Notes: generated from the sequence alone by a model not told the origin. Shown: positions 10,457-19,377, numbered from the stretch's first letter. The stretch is DNA of 64,000 nucleotides from Winogradskyella luteola (GCF_019203985.1 NZ_JAGSPD010000011.1:38545-102544); one strand, 5' to 3'. Made by a program: numbers and translations.

Positions 10457-10464
10457 TACTTTTG
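10457..10464 (+). promoter_or_regulatory. Probable hemJ -7 promoter box
   Basis: TACTTTTG matches TAnnTTTG and lies 63 bases before the hemJ start, with the small palindromic repeat between them. Confidence 0.45.
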
Positions 10465-10504
10465 TTGTTCAAAATTATAGCTTATATTAAGAAATCGGGA
10501 TGAG

Positions 10505-10524
10505 ATTCCTGTTTTCGCAGGAAT
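10505..10524. repeat. Small palindromic repeat
   Basis: ATTCCTG-TTTTCG-CAGGAAT is a perfect 7-bp inverted repeat ending three bases before the hemJ start. Its sequence resembles short palindromes that recur between genes in many flavobacterial genomes. It could fold in the hemJ leader. Confidence 0.5.
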
Positions 10525-10527
10525 AAA

Positions 10528-11076
10528 ATGGAATACTACAATTACATAAAATCCCTACACCTTATTTTTGTGATCACATGGTTTGCTGGTCTATTTTACA
10601 TTCCGAGATTGTTTGTATATCAAATAGAAGCTTTTCATAAACCATCACCAGAAAAAGAAATTTTAGGAAAGCAGTTAAAGCTTATGGCAAAACGCTTGTG
10701 GTTTATTATCACTTGGCCTTCTGCTGTGCTAGCCACAGTTTTTGCAATTTGGCTTATGGTGCTTCAGCCCTTTTGGTTAGAACAAGGCTGGATGCACGTA
10801 AAATTAACCTTTGTTGTCCTACTCTTTATATATCATTACAGAACGCATGTGTATTATAAACAACTTCAAAAAGACGAAGTAAAAGTTACATCAAACTTTA
10901 TGCGTATCTGGAATGAAGGAGCCACATTCATTCTGTTTGCAGTGGTATTTCTGGTCATTTTAAAGAATGCTATTAATTGGGTTTTTGGTGTCATAGGTAT
11001 TGTGGTCTTGGGAATTTTAATTATGCTTGGCTTTAAGCTTTATAAAAATATACGCTCCAAAAATCCTGAAGCGTAG
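10528..11076 (+). CDS. hemJ: Protoporphyrinogen oxidase HemJ
   Basis: HemJ is the membrane-bound protoporphyrinogen IX oxidase that acts just before ferrochelatase. The 182-residue protein has four to five membrane helices and the family signature YIKSLHLIFVITWFAGLFYI at its N-terminus, including the helix-1 His thought to bind heme. The conserved GWMHVKLTFV motif with its Lys follows. Size and motifs match HemJ (UPF0093). It lies two genes away from hemH, which supports a heme role. It has its own probable promoter. Confidence 0.88.
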   Translation: MEYYNYIKSLHLIFVITWFAGLFYIPRLFVYQIEAFHKPSPEKEILGKQLKLMAKRLWFIITWPSAVLATVFAIWLMVLQPFWLEQGWMHVKLTFVVLLFIYHYRTHVYYKQLQKDEVKVTSNFMRIWNEGATFILFAVVFLVILKNAINWVFGVIGIVVLGILIMLGFKLYKNIRSKNPEA

Positions 11077-11229
11077 AAAAGCACCAATTCTCAGATTCTA
11101 AATTTTATAAGCTCTAGAATTTTGGTTTTAATATTTGGAATTTACAAGCACTGTCTTTGGAGTGATTATTGTTATATTTAAAATCTCAATTCAAAGTTAA
11201 AGATACCACGATTAAGGTGTGGCAATTCT

Positions 11230-12696
11230 ATGAAAATTAAACGACTGTCTTTAAGAGCTCGAATATTTGTAGCCATGATACTTTTGGTATTATTGGCTTC
11301 AATTTTAATTGCTGCAGTTACCATTTACCAGTACAACGAAGAAGCCAGAGATTATCATAGACAGCGCTTAGAGCGAAAAGAAAAAGCCATTCGAAAGAGT
11401 ATTAATCTGGTTATTAGGGAAAAGACGACATATCCTGTAACCACAGAAAATATCCCTCTTATTTTTAAAGAAGAGATTTTTGATATTGATGCTGTTCACA
11501 ACCTCCAAGTTAATCTTTACGATCTTGAGGGTCAACTATTAATAAGTTCTAAACGTACCATTCAGCGTGATACCACCGAGAGCTGTTTAGAAGCAGAGGT
11601 TTTAAATCAACTATCAAATACCGCTGAGCATCGTTACGTGATTAAAAAAGAGGAAAATGGTCAAACGTTTCAGTCCTCTTATTCCTATATAACAGATAAG
11701 AAATTTAAAAACTTAGCTATTCTTAATCTACCTTATTTAGAAAACGATGATTTTCTAAACAAAGAGCTAAATGAGTTTTTGCTGCGTTTAGGTTACGCCT
11801 ATTTAGCAATGATTTTGGCTGCCATTGTATTTGCGTACTTTATCTCAAAATTCATTACTAAATCACTTAAAACCATTAGTGATAAAATGAATGAAACACG
11901 ATTAGAAAAACGTAACAAAAAAATACAAATAGAATCCTCTAGTGAAGAGATTGAAACGCTTGTTAACTCGTATAATAGTATGATAGACGAGCTCGAAGCG
12001 AGTGCTGTGAAACTGGCTACAAGCGAACGCGAACAAGCGTGGAGAGAGATGGCAAAACAAGTGGCTCATGAGATTAAAAACCCGCTTACACCAATGCGAT
12101 TGAGTGTGCAGAGTTTTCAGCGAAAATTTAATCCAGAGGATGAGAATATTCATCAAAAAGTAGACGAGTATAGTAACACCTTAATTCAGCAAATCGATAC
12201 GATGAGTTCTATTGCTTCGGCATTTTCTAACTTTGCAAAGATGCCGGCACAAAAAAGTGAAGTTTTAGATGTTGTGCATATTGTAAAGTTGGCCTTAGAT
12301 ATTTTTAATGAACATTATATAACTTTTGAAGCTGAAGAGGAAGAAATCATAGCTAAATTTGATAGAACGCAATTAATAAGGGTTGTTACCAACCTTGTTA
12401 AAAATGGCATCCAAGCTATATCAGAAAATTCTAAAAATCCAAGGATCAATGTTAAGGTTTTTAGTGAGGATAGGAATGTAAAAGTTACGATAGAGGATAA
12501 TGGTTCTGGTATTTCTGAAGAAAATAGCGCTAAAGTTTTTGAACCAAAATTCACAACTAAAACCAGCGGAATGGGATTAGGGTTAGCAATGGTAAAAAAC
12601 ATTGTGGAAACTTATAACGGAAGTATTACCTTTGTCTCTCAACAAGGAAAGGGAACTATTTTTACAGTGACTTTTCCCAAGGAACAAAAACGATAA
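11230..12696 (+). CDS. NtrY-like sensor histidine kinase
   Basis: This 488-residue inner-membrane kinase has a first membrane helix at about residues 10-33 and an extracytoplasmic sensor domain to about residue 190. A second helix, a HAMP-like linker, a dimerisation domain and a C-terminal HATPase follow. The phospho-accepting H-box is VAHEIKNPLTPMRLS, with His280. The N-box VVTNLVKNGIQAI, the G1 box DNGSG and the G2 box GMGLGLAM are all present. The EIKNPLTPMRLS form is typical of the NtrY/PorY-like group. No response regulator is adjacent, so the partner and signal are unknown. Confidence 0.88.
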   Translation: MKIKRLSLRARIFVAMILLVLLASILIAAVTIYQYNEEARDYHRQRLERKEKAIRKSINLVIREKTTYPVTTENIPLIFKEEIFDIDAVHNLQVNLYDLEGQLLISSKRTIQRDTTESCLEAEVLNQLSNTAEHRYVIKKEENGQTFQSSYSYITDKKFKNLAILNLPYLENDDFLNKELNEFLLRLGYAYLAMILAAIVFAYFISKFITKSLKTISDKMNETRLEKRNKKIQIESSSEEIETLVNSYNSMIDELEASAVKLATSEREQAWREMAKQVAHEIKNPLTPMRLSVQSFQRKFNPEDENIHQKVDEYSNTLIQQIDTMSSIASAFSNFAKMPAQKSEVLDVVHIVKLALDIFNEHYITFEAEEEEIIAKFDRTQLIRVVTNLVKNGIQAISENSKNPRINVKVFSEDRNVKVTIEDNGSGISEENSAKVFEPKFTTKTSGMGLGLAMVKNIVETYNGSITFVSQQGKGTIFTVTFPKEQKR

Positions 12697-12700
12697 TGTC

Positions 12701-12744
12701 TTACTGAGCTTGCCTTTGTCTGTAGACAGAAGCAGCCGAAGTGC
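12701..12744. repeat. Intergenic palindromic repeat
   Basis: This 44-base imperfect inverted repeat runs from TTACTGAGCTTGCC to GCCGAAGTGC, with a TGTCT/AGACA core. It lies between the kinase stop and the hydratase start. The outer halves resemble the arms of the repeat at 18298-18370 (TGAGC...CGAA pattern), which suggests one dispersed family. Confidence 0.45.
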
Positions 12745-12763
12745 TTTTAAAATCATATTCTCA

Positions 12764-13546
12764 ATGTCTTATAACAATATTCTCTCAGAATACCAAAACG
12801 GAATCACAACCATCACCATTAACAGACCAAAAAAGTTAAATGCTTTAAACACAGAGACCATCCAAGAATTGCACGACGCTTTTGATGAAGCTAATAACGA
12901 TACGGATACCAAAGTCATTATCCTAACCGGAAGTGGAGAAAAGGCCTTTGTCGCAGGTGCCGATATTAGTGAGTTTGCAGATTTTGATGTCAATGAAGGC
13001 ACAAAGTTAGCAGCTCAAGGTCAAGAATTATTATTTGATTTTGTAGAAAATTTAAGTACGCCTGTCATAGCCGCCGTAAATGGATTTGCTTTGGGTGGCG
13101 GATTGGAATTAGCAATGTCTTGCCATTTTAGAGTAGCAAGTACAAATGCCAGAATGGGCTTACCAGAAACCTCTTTAGGGGTTATTCCGGGTTACGGGGG
13201 TACACAACGTTTACCACAGCTAGTTGGTAAAGGTAGAGCTATGGAAATGGTTATGACTGCTGGTATGATTGATGCTAGCCAAGCTTTAAACTATGGTTTA
13301 GTCAATCATGTTGTTGAGCAAGAGGAATTGTTACCACTTTGCGAAAAAATAGCAGGTAAGATTATGAAGAATTCTTCGGTTGCCATTGGTAAAGCTATAA
13401 AAGCCATTAATGCCAATTATAAGGATGGCAAGGATGGCTATAATGTTGAAATTAAACAATTCGGTGAGTGCTTTGGCACAGAAGATTTTACTGAAGGTAC
13501 TTCTGCGTTTTTAGAAAAGCGTAAGGCTGATTTTCCTGGGAGATAA
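12764..13546 (+). CDS. Enoyl-CoA hydratase/isomerase (crotonase fold)
   Basis: Crotonase-family enzymes hydrate or isomerise enoyl-CoA esters, for example in fatty-acid or amino-acid breakdown. The 260-residue protein has the two oxyanion-hole segments AFVAGADISEF and NGFALGGGLELAMSCHFR. The catalytic Glu region PETSLGVIPGYGGTQRL follows, with both glutamates expected for a true hydratase. The length is normal. I chose the ATG at 764 in this kilobase (12764) because upstream in-frame residues come from the palindromic repeat. The precise substrate cannot be inferred from its neighbours. Confidence 0.9.
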   Translation: MSYNNILSEYQNGITTITINRPKKLNALNTETIQELHDAFDEANNDTDTKVIILTGSGEKAFVAGADISEFADFDVNEGTKLAAQGQELLFDFVENLSTPVIAAVNGFALGGGLELAMSCHFRVASTNARMGLPETSLGVIPGYGGTQRLPQLVGKGRAMEMVMTAGMIDASQALNYGLVNHVVEQEELLPLCEKIAGKIMKNSSVAIGKAIKAINANYKDGKDGYNVEIKQFGECFGTEDFTEGTSAFLEKRKADFPGR

Positions 13547-13549
13547 GCT

Positions 13550-13678
13550 TTACACAGTATCTAATTTAGTAGGCCTTTCGTCTACAAGCATATGCAATAA
13601 ATAGAATGGGCTTAGCATTATAAAGGTTACAAGTAAAATTGGGCTAAGAAGTATTAATATAATATATTTCCTTTTCAT
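13550..13678 (-). CDS. Small single-helix membrane protein
   Basis: This is a 42-residue open frame starting MKRKYIILILLSP. A strongly hydrophobic stretch to about residue 30 is followed by a charged tail containing DERPTK. It fits a small inner-membrane protein with a positive N-terminus. It ends just after the convergent hydratase gene. No family is recognised. The composition supports a real gene, but its length leaves room for doubt. Confidence 0.5.
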   Translation of the reverse strand: MKRKYIILILLSPILLVTFIMLSPFYLLHMLVDERPTKLDTV

Positions 13679-13910
13679 GATTCTTTTTTATACAAATTTC
13701 AACATATTTCAAGTTACTGAAAACAAGTATTTTAACGAATTACTGTTGAATATTAACATTTTTAAGGCTGATTAATCAGATTCTTTTCGAGATTAATATA
13801 TTCTTACATAATTTGTGGATAACCCAATTTGTTATTAACATATTTGAGAGTAAATAATAGGTAACTTTAGTGTCCTACTTTTTTAAGTTTCACTTTTTAA
13901 TTATCCATTT
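13679..13910. other. Intergenic region with palindrome and one DnaA-box-like site
   Basis: No gene is seen. There is a perfect 12-bp palindrome CTGATTAATCAG at 13768-13779. A single TGTGGATAA, the complement of a consensus DnaA box, lies at 13814-13822. One box without a cluster does not make an origin. Confidence 0.4.
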
Positions 13911-14984
13911 ATGAGCTCTAAATCTATTATTAGGGGACGTGGCGCCCAACGCAATATTCACAACCGTTTTTTTGAATTATCGCACGAAATGCGAGATGAT
14001 TTTTTAGAGTTTTGCGAAAAAGAGGGAGAGATTGCTGATAAAAACAAGACACAATACCTCAATGTGTTTCCTAAAACCATAGTCAACAAAGTAACGAGTC
14101 CAGACGTTGGTATGGCATATTCCATGAATATGTATCAAGGGTGTGAACATGGTTGTATTTACTGTTATGCACGCAATAGTCATGAGTTTTGGGGCTATGG
14201 TGCTGGGTTAGATTTTGAAAGACGAATCTTAGTCAAGAAAACTGCTCCCCAACTTTTAGAAACTTTGTTGAAAAAGAAAAGTTGGAAAGCGCATCCAATT
14301 GTTATGTCTGGTAATACCGATTGTTATCAACCAGCGGAGCAAAAGTTTCAGCTCACCAGAAAGTGTCTTGAAGTATTTTTAAAATATAAACATCCGACAG
14401 CAATTATCACTAAAAATGCTTTGATTTTGAGAGATTTAGATTTACTCAAGGCATTGGCAGAAGATAATTTAATTTCAGTTAATGTTTCAATAACATCGCT
14501 TTCTGAAGATACAAGACGAATATTAGAACCAAGGACAGCTACGATAAAAAGAAGATTAAAAGTTGTGGAAGAACTAAGTGCTAAAGGAATTCCTGTTAAT
14601 GTAATGTTGGCACCGATAATTCCTTCAATTAATAGTCATGAAATTTTGCCAATGGCCAAGACCGTTTCAGAAGCAGGGGCTTTAAGTATTGCACATACTA
14701 TTGTTAGACTTAACGGAGCCATCGGTGAAATTTTTACAGATTGGATAAGAAAAACGATGCCAGATAGAGCAGATAAGGTTTTACATCAGATTGGAAGTTG
14801 CCATGGGGGCACCTTAAATGAAAGTCGATTTGGGGTAAGAATGAGAGGTGAAGGGCAAATAGCAAAACAAATCAATGACTTGGTTAAGTTGGCAAGACTT
14901 AAATATTTTAAGGGCAAAGCAATGCCAAAGCTAAACACAACACTGCATGAGCAATATAAAGATGGACAGATGAAATTATTTTAG
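13911..14984 (+). CDS. PA0069-family radical SAM protein
   Basis: This 357-residue protein carries the radical SAM cluster motif CxxxCxxC as CEHGCIYC (Cys78, Cys82, Cys85). A CYARNSHEFW segment follows it, which is typical of the PA0069/SplB-like group. The N-terminal RGRGAQRNIHNRF motif is also characteristic. Such proteins bind a 4Fe-4S cluster and cleave S-adenosylmethionine. SplB repairs spore photoproducts in Firmicutes, but the role of this non-spore group is unsettled. It is a single gene closed by a strong hairpin. Confidence 0.88.
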   Translation: MSSKSIIRGRGAQRNIHNRFFELSHEMRDDFLEFCEKEGEIADKNKTQYLNVFPKTIVNKVTSPDVGMAYSMNMYQGCEHGCIYCYARNSHEFWGYGAGLDFERRILVKKTAPQLLETLLKKKSWKAHPIVMSGNTDCYQPAEQKFQLTRKCLEVFLKYKHPTAIITKNALILRDLDLLKALAEDNLISVNVSITSLSEDTRRILEPRTATIKRRLKVVEELSAKGIPVNVMLAPIIPSINSHEILPMAKTVSEAGALSIAHTIVRLNGAIGEIFTDWIRKTMPDRADKVLHQIGSCHGGTLNESRFGVRMRGEGQIAKQINDLVKLARLKYFKGKAMPKLNTTLHEQYKDGQMKLF

Positions 14985-15020
14985 ATAAAAAGTGGGCTAC
15001 GAAAAGCCCACTCTTTATCT
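14983..15020. terminator. Bidirectional terminator
   Basis: A long inverted repeat has the arms AGATAAA(A)AGTGGGCT and AGCCCACT(C)TTTATCT around a short loop. It lies between the radical SAM gene and the convergent secreted-protein gene. Runs of A and T on each side would serve both directions. Confidence 0.75.
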
Positions 15021-15050
15021 AAAAAAATAACTAATTACATAAACAATAAC

Positions 15051-15611
15051 TTATAGACTAAAGTTTTTAACGTACACTCTGTCATTGGTTTTTATAACCG
15101 CACTATAATTACCTCGATGAGTTTTATCTAATCTGTAAACTCTGTTTATGATATTTTCACGACCTTCAACTGTTTCAGTATGAATTAATTCATCTTCAAA
15201 GTAAAGTTTTACGTCCATTTTATTAGAGTCTAAAGCTATTTTAGAAACGATAAGTTGACCATCTTCAGTTCTAATAACAGGTTTAAAAATCTTTTCTTGA
15301 GAATCTGCTATAAGTGCAACTCCATTGTTCTTTACTTTAATGTTTAAGGTCTCGATTTCAAAAGCTTTACCTATTTCAACCTTGTAAATACCATCTTTTA
15401 ATTGACTAAAGTCAAAAAATTTTGTGATATAGCCTGTGTGCTTAATACGACCGCTGAAAATCAATTCACCAGAGGCATTAGTTACAGATATATTGTCTCC
15501 CGCATTTACCAATTTAGTTGTAGGTAATACGTTTAATGTCTCACTTGCGTAGCCTGTGTATGTTCCTAACATCACTGCTACTACCAAAATACTTTTAATA
15601 ATTGTTTTCAT
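15051..15611 (-). CDS. Secreted hypothetical protein
   Basis: This 186-residue protein has a clear signal peptide ending near residue 22 (GYASE). The remainder alternates short hydrophobic and polar segments typical of two immunoglobulin-like beta-sandwich domains. One segment, SGRIKHTGYITKFFDFSQL, and the final RVYVKNFSL give a repeat-like impression. I recognise no named family with confidence. Similar short beta-sandwich exported proteins are common in Flavobacteriaceae. It has a long AT-rich upstream region shared with the divergent AraC-type gene. Confidence 0.7.
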   Translation of the reverse strand: MKTIIKSILVVAVMLGTYTGYASETLNVLPTTKLVNAGDNISVTNASGELIFSGRIKHTGYITKFFDFSQLKDGIYKVEIGKAFEIETLNIKVKNNGVALIADSQEKIFKPVIRTEDGQLIVSKIALDSNKMDVKLYFEDELIHTETVEGRENIINRVYRLDKTHRGNYSAVIKTNDRVYVKNFSL

Positions 15612-15799
15612 TCTTTATCATTTTTTGGGGTTAAACTAAATTAACAGTACAAAGGTATTTTATAACCTAGGAGTAGAAAACAAGAATATTGGTATATATA
15701 TGTTCAAAATTAACCTCAATATAGTATTGATTGTATTATTGAGTTAAAATAGCACACATTGATGATAATTGGGCATAGTTTTTGCTCTTCAATTACAAT

Positions 15800-15807
15800 T
15801 AAATTTG
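15800..15807 (+). promoter_or_regulatory. Possible -7 box for AraC/cupin regulator
   Basis: TAAATTTG fits TAnnTTTG but lies only 10 bases before the start codon. If it is used, the transcript would have almost no leader. A TTTG at 15781-15784 is upstream, with a 15-base gap that is shorter than usual. Confidence 0.3.
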
Positions 15808-15817
15808 CATTAACTAC

Positions 15818-16702
15818 ATGGTTATGAACAAAACAAAGAGAAAACCCACTTTAGAGAAAATAAGTCCTGAGTTTGGGAGCTCTATGCGTGTTATAAAGCA
15901 CGAAGCATATATTGGAGAGAACAAACCTTTCTGGCATTTTCACCCAGAAATAGAGTTGGTTTATGTTAATAAAGGAAAAGGGAAACGCCATATCGGAAAC
16001 CATTTATCATACTTTAACAACAGTCAATTATTACTTATTGGGTCTAATTTACCTCACAACGGATTTACCGATCGTCTTACTGTCAATGGTACAGAAACTG
16101 TAGTTCAATTTAGACAAGAGTTTTTAGGAGAGTATTTTTTCAATGTTCCAGAAATGGAAAGCATCAATAATTTATTTGAACGCGCCAAAAGTGGTATCTT
16201 ATTTGGTGTTAAGACGAAAAAGAAGATAGGACAAAAAATTGAAAAGCTTTCAGAAAAAGAAGGTTTTAAAAAAATATTGGTATTGCTCGAAATTTTACAC
16301 GGGCTTGCAAAATCTGAAGATTACACCATTTTAAATGCCGATGGTTTTACTTTTGAAACTGAACCACAAGATAGTGCTAAGATTGATTTAATTTTTAAGC
16401 ACATTAATCAAAATTTTCAAGAGCATATCAGTTTAGATGAAATCGCAGATAAGGTGAGTATGACAGTTCCTGCATTTTGCCGCTATTTTAAAAAGGTAAC
16501 AGGTAAGACCTTTACCAAATTAGTTAACGAATATCGTGTGGTCCATGCTACCAAGCTATTATCTGAAAGCCAAATGAGTATCACAGATATATGTTACGAA
16601 TGTGGGTTTAATAATTTTTCTCATTTCAATAAACTATTTAAGGAATTTACAGGTAAGAGTGCTTCAAAATATAGAAGTGAGCTGAAACTAATGGTGCAAT
16701 AA
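15818..16702 (+). CDS. AraC-family regulator with cupin sensor
   Basis: This encodes a 294-residue regulator. The N-terminal half has a cupin-like barrel with FWHFHPEIELVYV and the GKGKRHIG turn, typical of sugar-sensing AraC members. The C-terminal 100 residues form the double helix-turn-helix, with DEIADKVSMTVPAFCRYFKK and DICYECGFNNFSHFNKLFK. It is divergent from the secreted protein gene and followed closely by a 57-residue gene. The ligand is unknown. In Bacteroidota, similar proteins often control carbohydrate or surface-protein genes, but no such genes are adjacent. Confidence 0.9.
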   Translation: MVMNKTKRKPTLEKISPEFGSSMRVIKHEAYIGENKPFWHFHPEIELVYVNKGKGKRHIGNHLSYFNNSQLLLIGSNLPHNGFTDRLTVNGTETVVQFRQEFLGEYFFNVPEMESINNLFERAKSGILFGVKTKKKIGQKIEKLSEKEGFKKILVLLEILHGLAKSEDYTILNADGFTFETEPQDSAKIDLIFKHINQNFQEHISLDEIADKVSMTVPAFCRYFKKVTGKTFTKLVNEYRVVHATKLLSESQMSITDICYECGFNNFSHFNKLFKEFTGKSASKYRSELKLMVQ

Positions 16703-16714
16703 ATTTCAAAAATT

Positions 16715-16888
16715 ATGGGTAAGAAAATTGATAGTGCAATAGACTATTACACAACTAAAGGTAAAGAAATCTTAAGCTTGGTAAATTCCAAAGCAGATTT
16801 AACGGCTGACGAACTTATAAAATGTGGTGAGGAAATGGCTGTTATAGAATACAAATTAACAGCCTTAGAAATAGCTAAGGAAAACTGA
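16715..16888 (+). CDS. Small conserved-looking hypothetical protein
   Basis: This 57-residue open frame starts MGKKIDSAIDYY and ends LEIAKEN. It is charged, predicted helical and contains no membrane segment. It begins 12 bases after the AraC stop on the same strand, so it is probably co-transcribed. It ends one base before the convergent HD-domain gene. I do not recognise a family. Normal codon usage and tight packing support it as a gene. Confidence 0.6.
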   Translation: MGKKIDSAIDYYTTKGKEILSLVNSKADLTADELIKCGEEMAVIEYKLTALEIAKEN

Positions 16889-16889
16889 T

Positions 16890-17546
16890 TTATCTTTCAC
16901 TTTCCCACTCAGCATAAAACTGATTAAGGTATTGCTCCATAAAAGCATGGCGTTTTTCAGCGATTCGCTTTCCTGTTTTAGTATTCATTTGGTCTTTTAA
17001 TAACAATAGCTTTTCGTAGAAATGATTTATTGTTGGTGCTTTTGCAGCTTTATATTCGGTTTTTGTCATGTTGAGTTTTGGTGGAATATCTGGATTGTAT
17101 AAAGGTCTGTTTTTAAATCCACCATAATTAAAGCAACGTGCTATGCCAATGGCACCAATGGCATCTAAGCGATCGGCATCTTGCACAATTTCCATTTCTT
17201 TTGATGTAAAAGACGTGTTTAAATCAAATGAGTTTTTAAAAGACATGTTTTCAATAATCAGAGTCACATGTTCTATAATTTTACTGTCCACATTTTGTTT
17301 TAAGAGAAACTCGCTTGCTTTTTGAGGTGCAATACTCTCATCACCATTATAGAATTTAGGATCGGCAATGTCGTGCAGTAAAGCAGCTAATGCGACAACG
17401 GTATTATCTGCGTTTTCATTTTTTGCAATGGCTAATGTATTCTTATAAGCACGCTCAATATGAAACCAATCGTGCCCACCTTCAGCACCTTTTAATTCCT
17501 CCTTTACAAAGGCAATTGTAGATTCTATAAGTGCTTTGTTGTTCAT
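16890..17546 (-). CDS. HD-domain phosphohydrolase
   Basis: This 218-residue protein has the HD metal-binding signature: HDWFHIERAY with the first His, LLHDIADPKF with the HD pair, and a distal DADRLDAIGAIG Asp. Length and motifs match the YedJ-like subgroup of HD hydrolases, which act on phosphate esters or nucleotides. The substrate is not known. Its start overlaps the end of the acyltransferase gene by four bases, so the pair is one operon. Confidence 0.85.
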   Translation of the reverse strand: MNNKALIESTIAFVKEELKGAEGGHDWFHIERAYKNTLAIAKNENADNTVVALAALLHDIADPKFYNGDESIAPQKASEFLLKQNVDSKIIEHVTLIIENMSFKNSFDLNTSFTSKEMEIVQDADRLDAIGAIGIARCFNYGGFKNRPLYNPDIPPKLNMTKTEYKAAKAPTINHFYEKLLLLKDQMNTKTGKRIAEKRHAFMEQYLNQFYAEWESER

Positions 17547-18277
17547 ACTTCAATGCTACTGTTTACCTGCGCTTCAATTAGACTTATCAATTCTAATTTA
17601 TCTTCGTATATATTAGCTTTTAGAGGCTTATGAACAGTATAGGAGATATTTGCTCCCAGTCCCATTGGGAATTTTCCATAACGCAATGTTTTCCATGAAT
17701 TATTAATAGTAATAGGAACCACCAACGCGTTTGGCGCATGCTTTATCATAGTCAGCAAGCCTTTGGTTTTAAAAGGTTTAGGCTTGCCGTCTCTACTCCT
17801 TGTGCCTTCGGGAAAAATAACAGCAGCCCACTTATTTTTTTCAATGCGCTTGGCAAAACTCTCAATAGCTTTTATGGAGCCGACAGGATCTTTTCTGTCT
17901 ATAAGAACAGATCCTCCATGGCGTAAGTTATAGGATACGCTCGGTATACCCTTACCCAATTCTTTTTTACTAATAAATTTTACATGATGCTTTCTCAAAT
18001 ACCAAATTAGAGGTGGAATGTCGTACATACTCTGGTGATTGGTAACAATTATAAGCGGGATACCTTTTTCTATGGTATAAGGGTTGGTAAAAGAAAATGT
18101 AGTGCCTAAAACGTTAAGGCTTCGCATTATAAAAAACTGCAGCCAGTCTACACTAATTTTATGGGCTTGGTAACCAAATAGATTTTTACAAAGCCACTGT
18201 ATAGGATGAAAAATCACTAAGGTTAGACCAAAGCAGATAAAATATAAAACGGTAAGTGGATAAGCCAAAAATTTCAT
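17543..18277 (-). CDS. plsC: 1-acyl-sn-glycerol-3-phosphate acyltransferase
   Basis: PlsC-type enzymes transfer a second acyl chain to lysophosphatidic acid during phospholipid synthesis at the inner membrane. The 244-residue protein has an N-terminal membrane helix and the catalytic H-x4-D motif NHQSMYD (His81, Asp86). The substrate-binding motif FPEGTRSRDGK and the later VPITI segment follow. The size is typical. It is the first gene of a two-gene operon with the HD hydrolase. Paralogues exist in this family, so the exact substrate could differ. Confidence 0.88.
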   Translation of the reverse strand: MKFLAYPLTVLYFICFGLTLVIFHPIQWLCKNLFGYQAHKISVDWLQFFIMRSLNVLGTTFSFTNPYTIEKGIPLIIVTNHQSMYDIPPLIWYLRKHHVKFISKKELGKGIPSVSYNLRHGGSVLIDRKDPVGSIKAIESFAKRIEKNKWAAVIFPEGTRSRDGKPKPFKTKGLLTMIKHAPNALVVPITINNSWKTLRYGKFPMGLGANISYTVHKPLKANIYEDKLELISLIEAQVNSSIEV

Positions 18278-18297
18278 GATGGTGTAAAAATAAAAAA

Positions 18298-18370
18298 ACT
18301 GTCACATTGAGCGTTGTCAAGAAACCTTTTAGTTTCAAAAAGACATTTCGACTACGTTCAATGTGACAGT
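18298..18370. repeat. Long intergenic palindromic repeat
   Basis: Perfect 13-bp arms, ACTGTCACATTGA and TCAATGTGACAGT, flank an interior that extends the pairing imperfectly (GCGTTGTC against GACTACGT). It lies upstream of plsC and downstream of the bacilliredoxin gene. The look is that of a dispersed flavobacterial REP-like hairpin. It may also act as a terminator for neither gene, since no clean T-run follows. Confidence 0.6.
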
Positions 18371-18427
18371 AAGTATAATTTAATAATTCGAAGCTTCTAT
18401 GCTTTTAGGCTTCAAATTTGTGTTTTC

Positions 18428-18838
18428 CTAGCAATGCTCGTTATAAGCATCCATTAAGTTTTCTGCTATTAATTCTGCAGGACGACCTTCAATATGGTGA
18501 CGCTCTAACATATGAACCAATTCTCCATCTTTAAATAAAGCCATACTTGGCGAGCTAGGTGGAAAAGGAATCATGTGTTCTCTGGCTTTGTCCGTTGCTT
18601 CTCTATCTACGCCTGCAAAAACAGTCACTAAATTACTAGGATGTTTTGCATTTTGTAAACTCATACGAGCTCCTGGTCTAGCGTTTGCTGCTGCACAACC
18701 ACAAACCGAATTAACAACCACTAAAGTCGTTCCCTCTTTTGCTAAGGCAGCATCAACAGCTTCTGCTGTATGTAATTCTTCAAAACCTACGTTGGTTAAG
18801 TCTTCACGCATTGGTTTTACTAATTCTGCTGGATACAT
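18428..18838 (-). CDS. BrxA/BrxB-family bacilliredoxin
   Basis: This 136-residue thioredoxin-fold protein carries the family's CGC active site (Cys46-Gly-Cys48) in VVNSVCGCAAANARPG. Bacilliredoxins of the YphP/YqiW type remove bacillithiol from protein thiols in Firmicutes. Bacteroidota members are widespread and probably serve an analogous disulfide role. Length and start match the family. It is a single gene with its own upstream region. Confidence 0.9.
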   Translation of the reverse strand: MYPAELVKPMREDLTNVGFEELHTAEAVDAALAKEGTTLVVVNSVCGCAAANARPGARMSLQNAKHPSNLVTVFAGVDREATDKAREHMIPFPPSSPSMALFKDGELVHMLERHHIEGRPAELIAENLMDAYNEHC

Positions 18839-18972
18839 ATTCTAATCTTTTTAATTACCTATTTTGAAATGCAAAGATAATGAAAAATACTAGCGTGAAC
18901 GTTAGAATTTGGTTGGTAGAATGAATTGCACTATTTCGATTTTCTATGTTAAAAAAACATATAATAGTGACT

Positions 18973-19377
18973 CTATTTATTAAAAGTGAGTAAGAAGCCA
19001 TCTGCTGCAATACCTTCATCTAATATCAACTGCAGATTTTCAAAGGTAGTAATATCTAGGGTTAAATTTTCAACAGTTAACGTTTGAATGTCGTTGGTTG
19101 AATCTAAAACATAGTCGTAAGTACCTGTAGCTAAGCCATCAAAAACAACAAATTCTACATTTAAATTGGAAACGATGACCTGAGATGTTTCGGTATTAAA
19201 AGTCCAAGTAATTAGGCCAGCATCATAATCGTCGTCCAACCCCATTAATCTACCAGAAACATTAACTAAAGACCAAGAGCCGTTAAGTGTTGGATCGTTG
19301 TTTTGTTGAGCATCGTCATCATTGTTACAACTTAGTGTAACCAATATTAAGATCAAAATGTAAAATTTAGACTTCAT
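18973..19377 (-). CDS. Lipocalin-like lipoprotein
   Basis: This 134-residue lipoprotein has an N-terminal signal ending in the lipobox LSC. An Asn/Asp run (NNDDD) follows, resembling the Bacteroidota lipoprotein export signal for surface display. The mature part opens with LNGSWSLVNVSG, the typical start of small lipocalin-like domains in this phylum, and continues as short beta strands. Function and ligand are unknown. It is divergent from the J-domain gene. Confidence 0.75.
   Translation of the reverse strand: MKSKFYILILILVTLSCNNDDDAQQNNDPTLNGSWSLVNVSGRLMGLDDDYDAGLITWTFNTETSQVIVSNLNVEFVVFDGLATGTYDYVLDSTNDIQTLTVENLTLDITTFENLQLILDEGIAADGFLLTFNK

Noticed and set aside
13814..13822. DnaA-box-like TGTGGATAA suggesting an origin
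   Set aside because: Only one box is seen, without an AT-rich unwinding element, box cluster or dnaA/dnaN neighbours.
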